DNA from: Gibbula magus
Lineage: Eukaryota > Mollusca > Gastropoda > Trochida > Trochidae
DNA length: 64,000 bases
Reading direction: 5' to 3'
Assembly: GCA_936450465.1 (NCBI GenBank)
Contig: OW388293.1
Span: 41,374,982-41,438,981, forward strand
In this document: piece after piece, positions 23,100 to 35,700 of the stretch
Layout of the letters: each line of letters opens with the position of its first letter
Numbering within the stretch: the first letter of the stretch is position 1
Position numbers and translations under genes: made by a program
Notes under the pieces: generated by a model
Seen by the model: only the letters and a program-made list of their open reading frames with translations
What the model was told of the DNA's origin: nothing
Databases searched by the model: none

Positions 23100-24232
23100 T
23101 GAGGAAACTACCATACACCTACATGTAGAAACAAATGCTCCTGATGTATCTGAATTTTCAACATGTATTGAAGGTTATTGAGTAACTATCAATTTCTATC
23201 CACTAATACTGTGTTTCCCACCTAGACCAAATGATGAGGCAACTGGGCCAATACTAACACCAGGGCCTTGAGAAATCAAAGGATTGCATGGTCAAAGACC
23301 ATGACTGATGCTTCAAAACTTTTCAACACTTTCCTTATGCTAATAAAAGAAACCTTGGATCAATGACTGGGCCAAAAATATACTCAATTCACAAACTACT
23401 AATATTAGATCCACATATAAATCTACCTGGTTAGGATTAAAATGAACACATACCTTGCTCATCTCAGGCAGTTACAAAATGGCAGCACAGTTCCATCCCA
23501 CCTGAAGATACTTTACAGGTAGATACTTGACTGATATTTACTTACAGTATCACATCTATACATATAAGATCTACCTTTACCTACATCCATATCTACGTAC
23601 ACACCTCATGCACTGAAGGACCTCCGTCCGTCCTTCCTGGCAGCCCGGCTCCCTGTGAACTGATGTTACCTGTACTCCCAGGTAAGTTCAGGTGTAAAAT
23701 ACCTACTTGGTTAAGGTGTGGTTGAAGACACATGCTTTGTATGGGGCAGCGGGTGTGGGAGGATTTCAATAATTGAGATGAGTTTAATGCATTGATCTCC
23801 AAGTGCTAAGTTCAGATCCGAGTGTCGTAATAATCAATACAAGGTCCCTCACAGTACAGTTATCTAGTACACACATTCCACTTGTTGATGAACTGATGAC
23901 GAAGCAATGTCGACTGCTCTCTGAAGATTACTTTAATTTTTGATAAGTGCCTAGGAATTAATCAACTCGTTGATGTTCAATTCTCTGATGCTTTGATTAT
24001 AGGTGAATTATGCATTTTTACTGTCTGTTGACTTTCTGATGCAATTCTGCTGAATCGACATTATGATAAAATCTGAATTGTCTTTTTCTTATTGTTCAGT
24101 TTTTTTTTATGTAAACTGTTGCTGATGAAGATTTCAGAGTTAAATAATGTTAAATTTATTACACATTGTATTGCTTGAGCTAAAGGAACACAATGGTACA
24201 TCAACCCATGCATATCAACTTTTAATGTTCAG
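23100..24232. other. no gene seen; satellite relic
   Basis: Contains an isolated, diverged 69-bp satellite unit near 23664-23706 (ACTCCCAGGTAAGTTCAGGT), and a further CAGGTAGATACT phrase near 23516. Otherwise unique. Confidence 0.45.

Positions 24233-24319
<87 letters not shown>
24233..24319 (+). repeat. (ATCT)n tetranucleotide microsatellite
   Basis: About 21 uninterrupted units. It produces a Leu-Ser-Ile-Tyr run in translation that is not protein. Confidence 0.97.
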
Positions 24320-26640
24320 CAATCATCCATCTTTAGTATCACACTATTATTTTCATTTTCAATAAAATCAGAAATAATTATTTTGATCAGAAAGTTGCTA
24401 TTAATTAATACAATGTTCTCAAAATGCTAAGTTCACTTCGCTGACATTTTCACCACAACGTTGTTAGACAGTTTTGGAAAGAATGAAGTGAGATTTGTTC
24501 ATATTTCGTTTACTTGATCGTCATCCATGACCATTGAGGATAAGGTCATTAGGAGGTGATTCTAAAAACGGCTGTGAACTGACACGATTACAAGATAAAA
24601 TAGACGATTTCGATTGAAAGACAATTTCCTGAAGAATGCTATGCCAAGTTAACTGAATGCCAATCAGGATGGACTGTGACAGTTTCTGTCAATGAGTTGG
24701 TTCATCTGATTAAGTTCATCAATAGCGGTCAATCACTCTGCTTGCTGATCACGCCATGCATTCGACATTATATACATGTCCCAATTCCCAGATCTAAAAC
24801 AGGTCAACTGTCTTTCTTGTACTGTCTATGAATTGAAAGGATACTATGAGTGGGATAATTTTGTGGTAACATCATTTGAGGGGACTTCCCTGACAAACAA
24901 ACGTAGAAATCTTTTATACACATTGGCCTTCTTTCCTCAACTTTACATAATTCCATTTTTCTAAAAACATTTTGCAATATGCTTTAATCACTGCGTCATA
25001 TTTGCACAATCTTACTGTCCTTTTTTTGCATGCATTTAATATTTTCTTTTTTAAAACATTTCAGATTCTTCTTTGATTTAACATGCACAAACCAGTTCTT
25101 ATATTGGTCACTGAGAACAACACTTTTAAAATTTCTTTTTGTATGTTTTTTGTGAGACAAAATTCAAATGACATGTCTTTGATCTTAATCTTTGGAAATG
25201 TTTGGAAAATTCTTTGATTAAAAAAACATTGCATTTTGTGCCTTAGAAACAACTTTTGAGAAGATTTCTTTACATTATTCATTATGCAGAGGGTGGGGAA
25301 AAGACTCTTATGGAAAAAAGTTGCATTTTCATTAAAAGGGGAAAGCTGCAGGCTCAGAAAAACATGCTCATCCTCAACTGCTCAGCTGCTTAAAATTCTC
25401 ATCCTTGTACATTTGGTCTTGTCCTCAGTTTCAGGAAAATTAATTGTATATAATAAAGATAAAGAATATAAAGATTATTTATAAGAAATTTGTTGTTTCC
25501 TCATAGCAGTAGTTATAAATGGATAACTAAATATACTGGACAAAAATAGTTTAGGGATAAGAAAATATCCCTAACTTTTTTTGTACTGGGGAAAATTAGT
25601 AAGTGATATATTATATCCCTAACTATTTTTCTCCATTATATATAAAAGGGTAAATTTTGTCAAATTCTTATTCAAAGAGATCCCTGTATAATAATCCTTT
25701 CTCAGACTCAGTTTATACACTCAATTCAACTGCAGGCAAACTCAAAGCTAACTCTTCTGCACCACGTTTACATTCAGTATAAATAAAACAGGACAACCGT
25801 TTCTTTGAGCTATTTGACAAAAGAACCATCTAAGGAGTCTTCTAGAAGATACTGTCTTACTTTGGAGCCATTACTATAATAAACCTAGTTTTGCAATTAG
25901 CTCATCTGATCCATACTAGAAAGTCAGGATTTGTCTTAAAGAATACTTGCTAAGACTTGGGCTCAGCAAAGGGTTGCCTGTTTCTGGTCTGAATTGAATT
26001 CCAGTTAATTACATTAATTCTGCACTAAAGGTGTGTACTGACTTGGCCTATAGAGAAATTAGCTCACTTCGTTATGTCATTAATTAATACAATTACTTAG
26101 GAGACATTTCGATCAAGGTACTTTTGTGCCTTTTATGCTGTAAAAACATGAGAGAGGACATAAAAAACACAATGTACCAGCTAAAAGGTGAGACAGAAGT
26201 TCAGGACAGAGCTTACTTTACTGCATCATCTCATGCATTTATTTTACTATTCTCGAACTCGGAAAAACTTTGATTTGCCTAACAGAGAAATTATTTGAAA
26301 TTTGATTTGATATAATATATACACAGAATTCAAAAGAGATTTATATCTGTTTAGACTTACAATTGAGAGAACAATTTAGATTTTGTTTGAGAGCAATGAT
26401 AGAATTAGATTTGACAAGAAATTTTGATTTATATTGTTACAAATATGAGAAAATGACCACCTACATTTGCTACATACACAAAAAGACATAAAGATGTAGT
26501 TCATGCAAAGATCAAAATTGGAAATTTGCATAACAATGGTCTGATTAAGAAACAACAGGGATCTTCACATTTAACACAAAGAGAATAAAGTCTAAATTTA
26601 CTGTGAGATGAGGTAAGATCGTCAGTTTTTCGGATAATTA
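24320..26640. other. no gene seen
   Basis: AT-rich unique-looking DNA. A small AGGGATA/TATCCCT alternation occurs at 25552-25640. Short open frames (24776-24964, 25284-25484) have no motif or splice context. Confidence 0.4.
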
Positions 26641-27105
26641 ACAAAACATCAGTCTGATTAAAATCGACCTTGTTCCGAGTAGTAAAATTTGCAAAATAAT
26701 ATATCTACCGGGATACGAACAGGTTCTGTAGATTCCTCGCCACAAGGTCTGAGAACATCCAGTAGGCGTGTGTTCTGAACCAGTTTGGTGCAGCCAAAGC
26801 CCAGTCAAATAGCTGACCAATCACATCATAGTTTTTAAACGGTCGCTGTTTTGAAAGCATTCGGAACAGATAAAAGGATAGCTATTTGGAGTTATCTGCC
26901 CCTAGGTCCTCACACCGAAAGCTTTTGTTGGACGTCTTGTGATTGGTTTACTGAATGGTGTCAGAACATGGGAGTCTACGGACTGTTACCAGACGGTTTT
27001 GCGTGGAAACCTCCGAACTATATGAGTTCTTATCCCGGTAGATGCACTTTTTGCAATTTTTTTCCACGGAATACTGTCGGTTTCAATCAGACTGAACAAA
27101 ACATA
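26641..27105. mobile_element. foldback element, about 465 bp
   Basis: The left arm, from CAGTCTGATTAAAATCGACC through TCTACCGGGATACGAAC, pairs with the right arm, from GTTCTTATCCCGGTAGATGC to GGTTTCAATCAGACTGAAC. More diverged pairing continues inward (TGTTCTGAACC with GGTGTCAGAACA; CCAATCACA with TGTGATTGG). The two arms cover most of the element, leaving a centre of roughly 60-100 bp. Open frames on both strands are mirror products of the same arms. No target duplication was identified. Confidence 0.65.
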
Positions 27106-28652
27106 AAACCAAGACAGGGTTCTAGTTTACTAAAGCCACCAGCCTACACTTACATTCATTTTCTCAAATTAATGAAACCATATTTAGAGAATACTATGAA
27201 TAACAAAATATTCAAAAAACGTTTCTCTCAACCCTCTTGGAACCAAAATTGTTAATTTTTTTGTGTTGTAGGATTAACTTTCATATGCTCTCCTTTCCAA
27301 TCCAGGTCGTAGATTTCAAAGCTCTGTTAGCACTAAGTAATTAAGTTGTTGGTTAATGTGCGTTAGTGGTGCTTATGACAATCTTTGCATTAAAGGGATG
27401 CCATGGCTCTATTGAGGTATCAACCATTTTGTTTTGTGCATGATATGAACTATTAGGAAAGTCTGTATTTTACAAATTTTATTGATAAATCCTAAATTTT
27501 TATTGAGTATCAATAATGACAACAAATTTATCTTTTTATATTATCAACAATGTCCTATGCAACTGTAGCAAAGCCTTCTACACTCGAAACAATGATGAAT
27601 GATTTCACTAAATTCTTGTTGTTCTAATTTTTGAAAGCATGTGAGCCATTCTTTGTCAAATCGTAAAAAAGTCATCAAAATATCCTCCTCAGTATATGTT
27701 ACAACTAACTATAATTGTGTGTTACATTTATGTATAAACACAAATGTCCCCTCAAATCTCATTTCACCAAAAAATAACCCTATATATACCCTAAAACATC
27801 CATGCCCATATTTGATAAAGTCACACCAAAGTTAAAACATTAATACAAGTTAAATTCAGTATGGCATTTTTGTTTATCCCCTATTAAAAACTTAAGTGCT
27901 GAGATAATTGAGTGTCCAACCATTCTAAGTGGCCAAATTACAGGAATCCAAACTCTTTATCAAAGATTACAATCGAATATTGCCCCTCTTACTTAAGATA
28001 CACTACCTCAGTTTAAATTCTGGAACCTGCTGCCAGTTATATTATCAATGTCAGTAAATTCAATATTGTCAACTGAATGTGAACACTTCACACAAAACTC
28101 TCAATATCTTTCCCACTAGTACAGCCGTTTCAGGATGATTTGTCTCATAAAACCATGCCAAGTGGAAGTTATCATGAAATGAACATTTCTCAAATACCAA
28201 GAAATCACAAAAAGATACTTTTCCAATATGCAAGATGCATTAAATCAATAAAATTCTGCAGATTTCAATTATGGTGCAAGCAAGCGCAAAATCAATAACT
28301 GTCCTGTCTTGCAAGTAAAGAAAACTATATGAATAACAAAGGGTTAGATTTTCACAGGTTGACAATGAAAGTGATGAGATCAGAATATAGAGCACACCAT
28401 TTGTGAATTTCAACCGCTGAATAAAAAAGAATGCAAATGTTGCTGCCTGCTGTGCGACGCCATCCAATTAATCTATTTGTATCGTTTAATTGAGGTTAAG
28501 TACATACCGACAGTCCTCTGATATTGCATGAATGCATCAATGATTTACTGAACCATTATTTTCTTCTCACCTCCCTAGGGTTCTTACAATCAATTAGCTT
28601 GCAGCATGAACAGATCCCAACAAACTAGTGAATTTCAATGCTTCTTAGTGTT
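27106..28652. other. no gene seen
   Basis: Unique-looking AT-rich sequence between the foldback element and the SINE. Confidence 0.4.
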
Positions 28653-28896
28653 GATGTAGCTCAATGGGTAGAGTGCCAATCATCACTCAGAAGGTCGGGG
28701 TTCGATTCCCGGTCACATCATACCAAAAGACGTTAAAAGATGGTTGTTGCTTCCTTGCTTGACACTCAGCATTATAAGGACAGAACACTGCTTTAACTGG
28801 CGCTGCACTGTGGCTGCTGGGTGCAAAAAAACACAAACCGAATTTCCAAAGTACCGGTACATTGTATTGTAGACAATAAAGTATTATTATTATTAT
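28653..28896 (+). mobile_element. tRNA-derived SINE, second family
   Basis: The head is a recognisable tRNA: A-box TAGCTCAATGGGTAGAG (28657-28673), B-box GGTTCGATTCC (28699-28709) and a partly pairing acceptor stem (GATGT with ACATC). A non-tRNA body follows (GCATTATAAGGACAGAACAC, CTGCACTGTGGCTGCTGG), with an ATT-repeat tail (28879-28896). The body and tail differ from the SINE at 20840, so this is another family. An A-box next to an unrelated body argues against a functional tRNA gene. Confidence 0.85.
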
Positions 28897-29667
28897 AAAC
28901 ATTGTCCTCTGTTGGGGTGCACTATTTGTACAGATTTTTTTATTCAGGTCAATGTATACTCGTATGCTTTCTGCTCATATTCATTGGAAATATACAACCT
29001 CGCTACCTGTAAGATTCTACAAGATTCATAATTTGCAAACTAATCTCCCGGTTAATGTTTGGCTGAACAGTAATGTTATTCTCAATTCCCTGAGGAATAT
29101 ACAAACTAAGCATCTGTGAGATTCAACATTCAGATTTACAATGCAATCTCTAACTATGAGGAAATGCACCGATTATGTCTCTGGTGTTTAAGATGGATAA
29201 ACATATACCGGGGTAACATAATCTCATGGTTAATTTCAGCTGAAAATGATAGTGTGTTTCTGATCTTCTCAGTTACATCGCATGATTTGCAGAGTTTAGA
29301 ACTGAAATGTCATCTTTCTTAAACCATGTTCAGTCATATCTATTACTAGATGCGTCATTGTGAATTTTTAAAACTTCACACCTTCTTGGATTACTCATGA
29401 ATTAAGACCTATTATTGCGAAATGTCAGAAGAAATCCCAATATAGATTTACATTCATCTTGGTTTTAGGTTTCTCAATCGTTCTGTTTCATTATGTCTCT
29501 TGTTTCCAATTATTTCTTCATATTCAAAACCAAAAGTGTATTGTCAACCGTGTCATATTGTGTTGGACGTGTATGTTTATGGTAACACAATCATCCTGTC
29601 CTCACAAAGGTAGAGTTCAAAATGATTTGGAACGAATGATGTATAAAATCATACTGACACTTTTTAA

Positions 29668-30021
29668 AGGGGCAGTAGCACATTTTTTCGCTCAAATAAG
29701 TCGATGAAATGTATTTGAAAAATAATTTCACCAATCGTAAAACACCCTTCTCTCTTCGGGAAAATCAAGCTAAAAATGAGCGTACATACCTCAGTAAAAC
29801 CATGGGAATCGTTTTTGTAATTCGAAATAATAAAATGCGTTCACAATAAAATGGCCGCCATGCAATTTTTGCTTTAAACGCAACACCGTTATTACTACTA
29901 CGGATAATTGGTTTGTGTAATAAGATGCTTGACCCTCTAAAGTAAATTTAAATGGCACAATCTATCATTATAAATAGGTAATTTGAAAAACAAAAATTGC
30001 AAAAAACGTGCTACTGCCCCT
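29668..30021 (+). mobile_element. TTAA-flanked MITE, family copy 3
   Basis: A 354-bp element between TTAA at 29664-29667 and 30022-30025. The ends AGGGGCAGTAGCACATTTTT and ACGTGCTACTGCCCCT are nearly intact. Same orientation and interior as the copy at 4283. AAAATGGCCGC lies at 29848-29858. Confidence 0.9.
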
Positions 30022-30129
30022 TTAAGACTACCAAAGGTCTATAAATGTTACCAGCACTCTGTTGCAATATGATATTGAGAATACAGATACTCGTTTAGCC
30101 ATTGAGTCAGATCATATTTTATCTATATA

Positions 30130-30332
30130 TATACACAGTGTCCAATCAAGGATGTGCAATTGTGCGTTTCACAATGAAAATTATCAAATAGTCCATTATA
30201 AAAATACAAGAGGGGACCTACCTTTGAAAGCAAAAGTATTCCTCTCCTAATTTTTTAAAATCCCCCCTTTTTTCTACATGACGAGGAGATAAGTACCCCT
30301 TCAAAAAAAAATTCTAGATTGGACACTGTATA
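30130..30332. mobile_element. small MITE with GTGTCCAATC ends
   Basis: The left TATACACAGTGTCCAATC and the right (minus strand) TATACAGTGTCCAATC form imperfect terminal repeats about 203 bp apart. A TA dinucleotide lies at each outer end. The interior contains C/T-rich and A-rich runs. Only one copy is in the window, so the call rests on its ends. Confidence 0.55.
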
Positions 30333-30399
30333 AGCTAGTATTCTAGTGTACATCATTATTCACAGTAGAATGTCGTCCAGTGTAAGCAAGGATAGGGCA

Positions 30400-31640
30400 T
30401 AATGCTCACTCAACTTTCCTTCACCAACCGATTCAGTTATTATGCTCTGATATTGATGGGGCTAAAACCAATCGAAGGTACGTATGCAAATTTTTTGCAT
30501 GTTTAAGTCCTAAAACTTTCTTCCAATAATTGACAAGTTCCTGTCACGTGAGACCTTATCTAGGTTAATCAAAACAAATTTAATGCTTTTTGAATTTCAT
30601 ATTCTAGAATTCAGAGTGAAAATCAATTTTAGGTATGCAAATCGTTTTTCAAGCCATTTTCAAATAAAAAAAACTATAAAGTCGGTCTGAGTGTCAGAAG
30701 CTTCAGGAATGAAGATAATAAACTCAACACTGATTTTCAAGCTCATCCATTGAAATCAAATGAAGGTATGCAAATCACTTTTTTTTGTTTGCCAATTTAT
30801 TTCAATGACTTCAATCCCCTGAATATGAAAACTTACAGAATGTATCAAAACAAACTCAATGCAAGGCTTCCGAAACAATGATGTTGTGACTGAGGATGTC
30901 AGAATGACCAAAACAATAATGAATGATCTCAGGATTTTATATTCCAGCATTAAAGTAATCAAGCAATGCAAATCCCTTTTTCAAGATCCATGGCCACTTA
31001 GTTTCTTCCAATGGTTGACAAGTTTCCCTGGATGGTTGACAAGTTTCCCTGAATGGTTGCGAATTTCATTTAGTGGCTGACAGGTTTCTCCTTAATGGTT
31101 GACAAGTCTCCCTTAATGGTTGACAAGTTTTTCCCTGAATGGTTGACAAGTTTCCCTGAATGGTTATCAAATTTCATTTAGTGGTTGACAAGTTTTCCCT
31201 TAATGGTTGACAAGTCTCCCTTAATGGTTGACAAGTTTCTCCTTAATGGTTGACAAGTCTCCCTTAATGGTTGATAAGTTTAGTGAATGTCATACCCTAC
31301 AGGAAGGGAGCTTACACGTTCAGCCACTAAGGTGAAAAACAAATAAAGGATGGCAATTATTTTTATTTGTCATGTCCGACCTAGATATGTCATGAAACAT
31401 CATGTCTGACAGATGATAGAAGAACCTCAACAAGCTAAGCAGTGGAACTGGATCATCTCTGAATTTCAAGTTCGTCTATGGGGGTTAAAACTGATTGAAG
31501 AATCTATTTTTTTTCAAGATGCAAGACCCACAAGACTCACAAGACTCTTTCCAATGATTGGCAAGTTCCCCTGCATGTCAGCACTAACAGGAACGAACCA
31601 AAACAAACCCAACGCTCTCTGAATTTTAATGTCACATCCT
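30400..31640. repeat. long-period degenerate repeat block
   Basis: Phrases such as GGTATGCAAATC (30633, 30764), CTTTTTCAAGAT (about 30975) and CTTTCTTCCAATAATTGACA (30518) recur in decayed form and in variable order up to about 31570. It encloses the 20-bp minisatellite at 31009-31273, which looks like a local expansion of its CCAATGGTTGACAAG phrase. Confidence 0.55.
31009..31273 (+). repeat. 20-22 bp minisatellite
   Basis: About twelve units of AATGGTTGACAAGTTTCCCT with variants (TCTCC, TTTTCC, TAGTGGTTGAC). Unit length changes by one to two bases between copies. Confidence 0.93.
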
Positions 31641-32084
31641 AGTGTGATCAATAATCCCAATGTGAATTGAAAAAGAATTCTCCTTACACCGCACAAGTGT
31701 TAGATAAAGTGTCGAGGTGACGTTGATAAAAGTAAAGTCCTCCTTCAATTAAACCGGATATAAATTTTGAATGGCTTCTGTCTCTCAGAAATAGAAATAG
31801 AACCCTCAAAGTTCCGAGCGGCGGAATGGAGTAAAGAAAAAAAAACATGGATGTCGAGCTGACCTGACATCCAACAGGAAATGTCATTAAATCAATAGAT
31901 TAACCCATGACCTTCTGATCACCTAGAGTGTGTGACCAATGTATATCATCAAATCACACAATTCTGTTTAAAAGATATGTTTGTAAACAGTTCTTATGTC
32001 AGCAAAAGAGTCAATCAAGGTCTATATGAAATAAATGTCAATTAAACAAGCAAGCTGTATCATGAACATTTTTTCCCAATAACT

Positions 32085-32455
32085 GCCTTCTTTGAAGACC
32101 TCTCATAATTGAGGGAGCTGAAATTTTGTGTACAGACTCCTTGGCCAATGGGGATTCCAAATTGTAAATTTGGTGACCATGTGACCCAAAATAGGGTCAC
32201 AGGGGTCATGACCTTAAAAACCTATTTTTGTCTCCTTCTCAAGTACCAAAAGATCTAGAAAGCTGAAATGTTGTGCACAGATTCCTTGGCCAATAGGGAT
32301 TCTAAATTGTAAATTTGGTGACCATGTGACCCCAAATAGGGTCACAGGGGTCACAAACTTTAAAACCTATTTTCGTCTTCTTCTCAGGTACCAAAAGATC
32401 TAGAAAGCTGAAATGTGGTGTACAGACTCCTTGGCCAATGGGGATATACCAGTGA
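32085..32455 (+). repeat. 145-bp tandem repeat, about 2.5 copies
   Basis: GCTGAAATTTTGTGTACAGA and close forms lie at 32117, 32262 and 32407. Each of the first two units has TAAATTTGGTGACCATGTGA and ATAGGGTCACAGGGGTCA. Copies are about 90 percent alike by eye. This may be part of a dispersed family, since similar arrays occur in molluscs. Confidence 0.9.
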
Positions 32456-33414
32456 TAAAGTCTCCTGGAAAATTTACCTTTTGAAATGTATTAAGTTTAT
32501 TGTTTAAAGCCTGATGAGCTACAGAGTCTATAGCTGTATTTTTCCATTTCAATTGCTAATATTATCAAGTCATACATAAACCACTGCACTCTATAATAAT
32601 CTTTCTGGGAAATGTCACATCTCAATAAAGATGTCTGTACAAAGTATCGCTACAAAGTGGAGCTCATCAAACATTAAAGTTAGTCTATCATTTACAACAG
32701 ACATAACATAGGAGTGTGGATACTGCCTGTCAAAGTTCCTTCTAGATAATAAATTTAGTGACAATCAAATCATCTCTACAAAGATGAGCTCGCATCTCAT
32801 CATGAATCAATAAGGCTTACAAACCACTCTTTTGATGTGATCTCTATATTGAAGGAATCGATCCAACAGATTACAGAATTGTTAAATTAACTTGAATAGA
32901 AAGAAGTCCCCATGTATGTGTCCTCTCTTGCGTGTTTGCGTTGAAAGCAACTCGATTTCACAAGATTTTTCTTTCCATATACAGAAGGATCATTAATGTT
33001 TCATGTGCTTCAGAATGGAGGTGTATAACTGTTGCCCGAGATCTTTGATGTTTCCATATGTGATTTAACAAAGCCGAAACAGTTAAAAGATTTCTTTTTT
33101 TCAAAGAAAATGCTTTGAAAATAATGAGGTAAATTGAAATACTCGTTGGACTGAGAGTCTCTGTGACAGATGAAAAATATAGAGAAAGAGACAGCCTGTC
33201 TGAGGGTTTCATTTGAATTTGCTAAATAGCTGAATGTTTTACATGCTGAAGATCGACTTAGCGTCAAACGCCTACATTAATTGCCATGTTACAAGAACAA
33301 CAACTCATCAACGAGTGGGTCACCTAGCAAAGGCCATGGTCACTGCATGGTTAAGTTCTTTGAGTGCTAGTTTGAAAGTTCTGATACTTTCTTCGCCACA
33401 AGTTAGAAATTTCT
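32456..33414. other. no gene seen
   Basis: AT-rich unique-looking spacer between the 145-bp and 73-bp arrays. Two overlapping minus frames at 32958-33267 have no motif I recognise. Confidence 0.4.
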
Positions 33415-33890
33415 GAAGAAGTAAGAGAGTTCTGAGGACACAAGTTAGAGATTTCTGAAGACGTAAGAGTGTTCTGAGGTCACAAGTTAAGAATATTTTA
33501 AGACACTAGGAAGCTAGTTAGAGATTTCTGAAGGCGTAAGAGTGTTCTGAGGTCACAAGTTAAGAATATTTTAAGACACTAGGAAGCTAGTTAGAGATTT
33601 CTGAAGACGTAAGAGAGTTCTGAGGTCACAATAACTAGGGAGTTCTGATGTCACAAGTTAAGAATATTTTAAGACACTAGGAAGCTAGTTAGAGATTTCT
33701 GAAGACGTAAGAGTGTTCTGAGGTCACAAGTTAAGAATATTTTAAGACACTAGGAAGCTAGTTAGAGATTTCTGAAGACGTAAGAGAGTTCTGAGGTCAC
33801 AATAACTAGGGAGTTCTGATGTCACAAGTTAAGAATATTTTAAGACACTAGGAAGCTCTGAGGTCTCTAGTTAGAAATTTCTAAAGACGT
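33415..33890 (+). repeat. tandem array of 73-bp units with a 98-bp variant (171-bp dimer)
   Basis: AGTTAGAGATTTCTGAAG starts at 33443, 33516, 33589, 33687 and 33760, in steps of 73, 73, 98 and 73. The 98-bp unit carries an extra AATAACTAGGGAGTTCTGAT. Copies spaced 171 bp (33589 and 33760; both followed by that insert) show that a dimer was duplicated after monomer amplification. Confidence 0.92.
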
Positions 33891-33909
33891 TAGGGAAAAT
33901 ATACCTCCA

Positions 33910-34045
33910 ATATTGCCGTAACCAAGTAGCTGAAAGGTTACTGTATTGTTACAACATCCTATGGGCTCTGACCATAGAGTTTTGTTTAGCAGGCCCCTGA
34001 TGGGATCCAGAGGGGTTCGAATCTCTCATTTGATATTTTTTGCAT
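33910..34045 (+). other. tRNA-like / SINE fragment
   Basis: GGTTCGAATCT (34014-34024) is a near-consensus B-box, preceded by AGTAGCTGAAAGGTTA, which is a weak A-box-like stretch about 85 bp upstream. The two boxes are further apart than in a tRNA gene. A decayed SINE head is the more likely reading. Confidence 0.35.
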
Positions 34046-34859
34046 CTAATTTTGAAGGACCACCTCCACCCCTCCCCCCCCTTTCATAACGTCTGGATCT
34101 GCCACTGTAATATACAGTTTTTGACAGATTGAGGACTGAAGGAGTTGTGCAACTGACCCAGTGACCTTGCAACAGATGTGAAACATTATTGCTGGGACAG
34201 TAATGGATCTACTTGAAGGACACATAACACAAAACATTAGGGGAGACTCCTTTGATTTCATCATCTTGCGTGCAGAGCCTTACATCTTGGCGACAAGGTT
34301 CTGGGACAGACTCATCAAAAGCATCATCTTTTACCTTGATCAGTGAAGGGAATGGGCTTCAGTGGAAGAAGGAGGTTAGTTCACTGAGTTGGGGACTCTT
34401 TTTTTTATTATTCATGGAAATTTTATTACCAATCTTAATAGATTATATAAACATGATTTCAATTATTCCTAGAAAACAGAAAAATCTTGTTCATAAACAT
34501 GCATGGTCTTACTGGTTAAGAGTTCCCTTAGAATAAATAAGATAGCATATGCCATCACAGCCGACAACCAAGACGTTTTCAGTTGAATGAGAATTAAATT
34601 AAGTTCATCCATGGAGATGGCTTCATCAGACAAAAAATCAGGCAGACTCAAAGGTGTTTAAGTGCAAGAAAGAGGTTGCCTTTGACGATGTCATAATGGT
34701 GTTTGTGATGTCACAATCACTCTAAGATGATAGGAGATAGATAATTATGTTCAGCTTATTAGACTCAAGAGATGAATATTGTCATCAAGGTTCAATTCTG
34801 CTTTAATTTTATTATATAAAAGTAAAATAGCTCTTTATACACCAAAGAAATTAGAAATG

Positions 34860-35700
34860 TCAATGCTAGGATATTATTCAAAATGCAAAATTAAGTTTTA
34901 AAATATTCCAATCGGTTTGATGTAAGTAACCATTAGAATCGGAAAAACATAGAATATGGTCAATAAATGCATGTGACATTAACGTTCCATCGTATGTATA
35001 AACATTGCCAGATTTGGTACATATGACATTTTCATAACAGCAAATCTCAACAACAAAATATTGAACACTACCTATCAACGTAAATTTACATAAGAATTTT
35101 TTTTGTCAAAAGTGTATCACAAGACAAGAAATTCCAGAATGCAATAGAATTCTGTTGAATTTTATAATTTTCACAACAATAAATCTACTAAAAGGATTTA
35201 ATCAGAATTCCACAGCAAGTTCTTGAGCATTGATATGACGTGATATTCTTGTAAGAGCAAAATCTTGTACCAAATATTGTGAAGACATTTGGGATCATAA
35301 CATAGAGAATGATGTATCATATCCCAAGACATGAAAAACCAATGTCTAGTGCCTACTGAAATCAAAAGGAGAGAAATGTGACATTTTCACCACTGCATGC
35401 AATCGTGTCCTGAATATTTTGTCTCATAACAGAGTATGTAATGCATGACATTACTGGACACCAAATCCATAAAAATTCTACAGATTCCTCTCACACATAA
35501 ATATGATTTGACATTTTCGCAACAGCAAATCTCGTCGTGAATATTGTGAAGACATTTGGTTAGATAACACTGAGAATAATGTACAGATCACACGACCAGG
35601 GAGCCACAGACAGGCTTCTCTGGAATTCTGTAGAAGAATCTTCCAACGCATATTGACCGAGAACCAACTCAGGGGATGCAATAATTGACCTGTCAAACAG
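34860..35700. repeat. degenerate array, about 240-270 bp unit
   Basis: CATTTTCATAACAGCAAATCTC (about 35025) recurs as CATTTTCGCAACAGCAAATCTC (about 35512). ATATTGTGAAGACATTTGG occurs at about 35274 and 35541. Three loosely matching units. The flanks TAACATAGAGAATGATGTA and TAACACTGAGAATAATGTA also match. Confidence 0.6.

Noticed and set aside
24147..24365. Leu-Ser-Ile-Tyr repeat protein
   Set aside because: Translation of the (ATCT)n microsatellite.
28653..28721. Functional tRNA gene
   Set aside because: A- and B-boxes and a partial acceptor stem are present, but they run into a non-tRNA body with an ATT tail, as in a SINE. I could not draw a complete anticodon arm.
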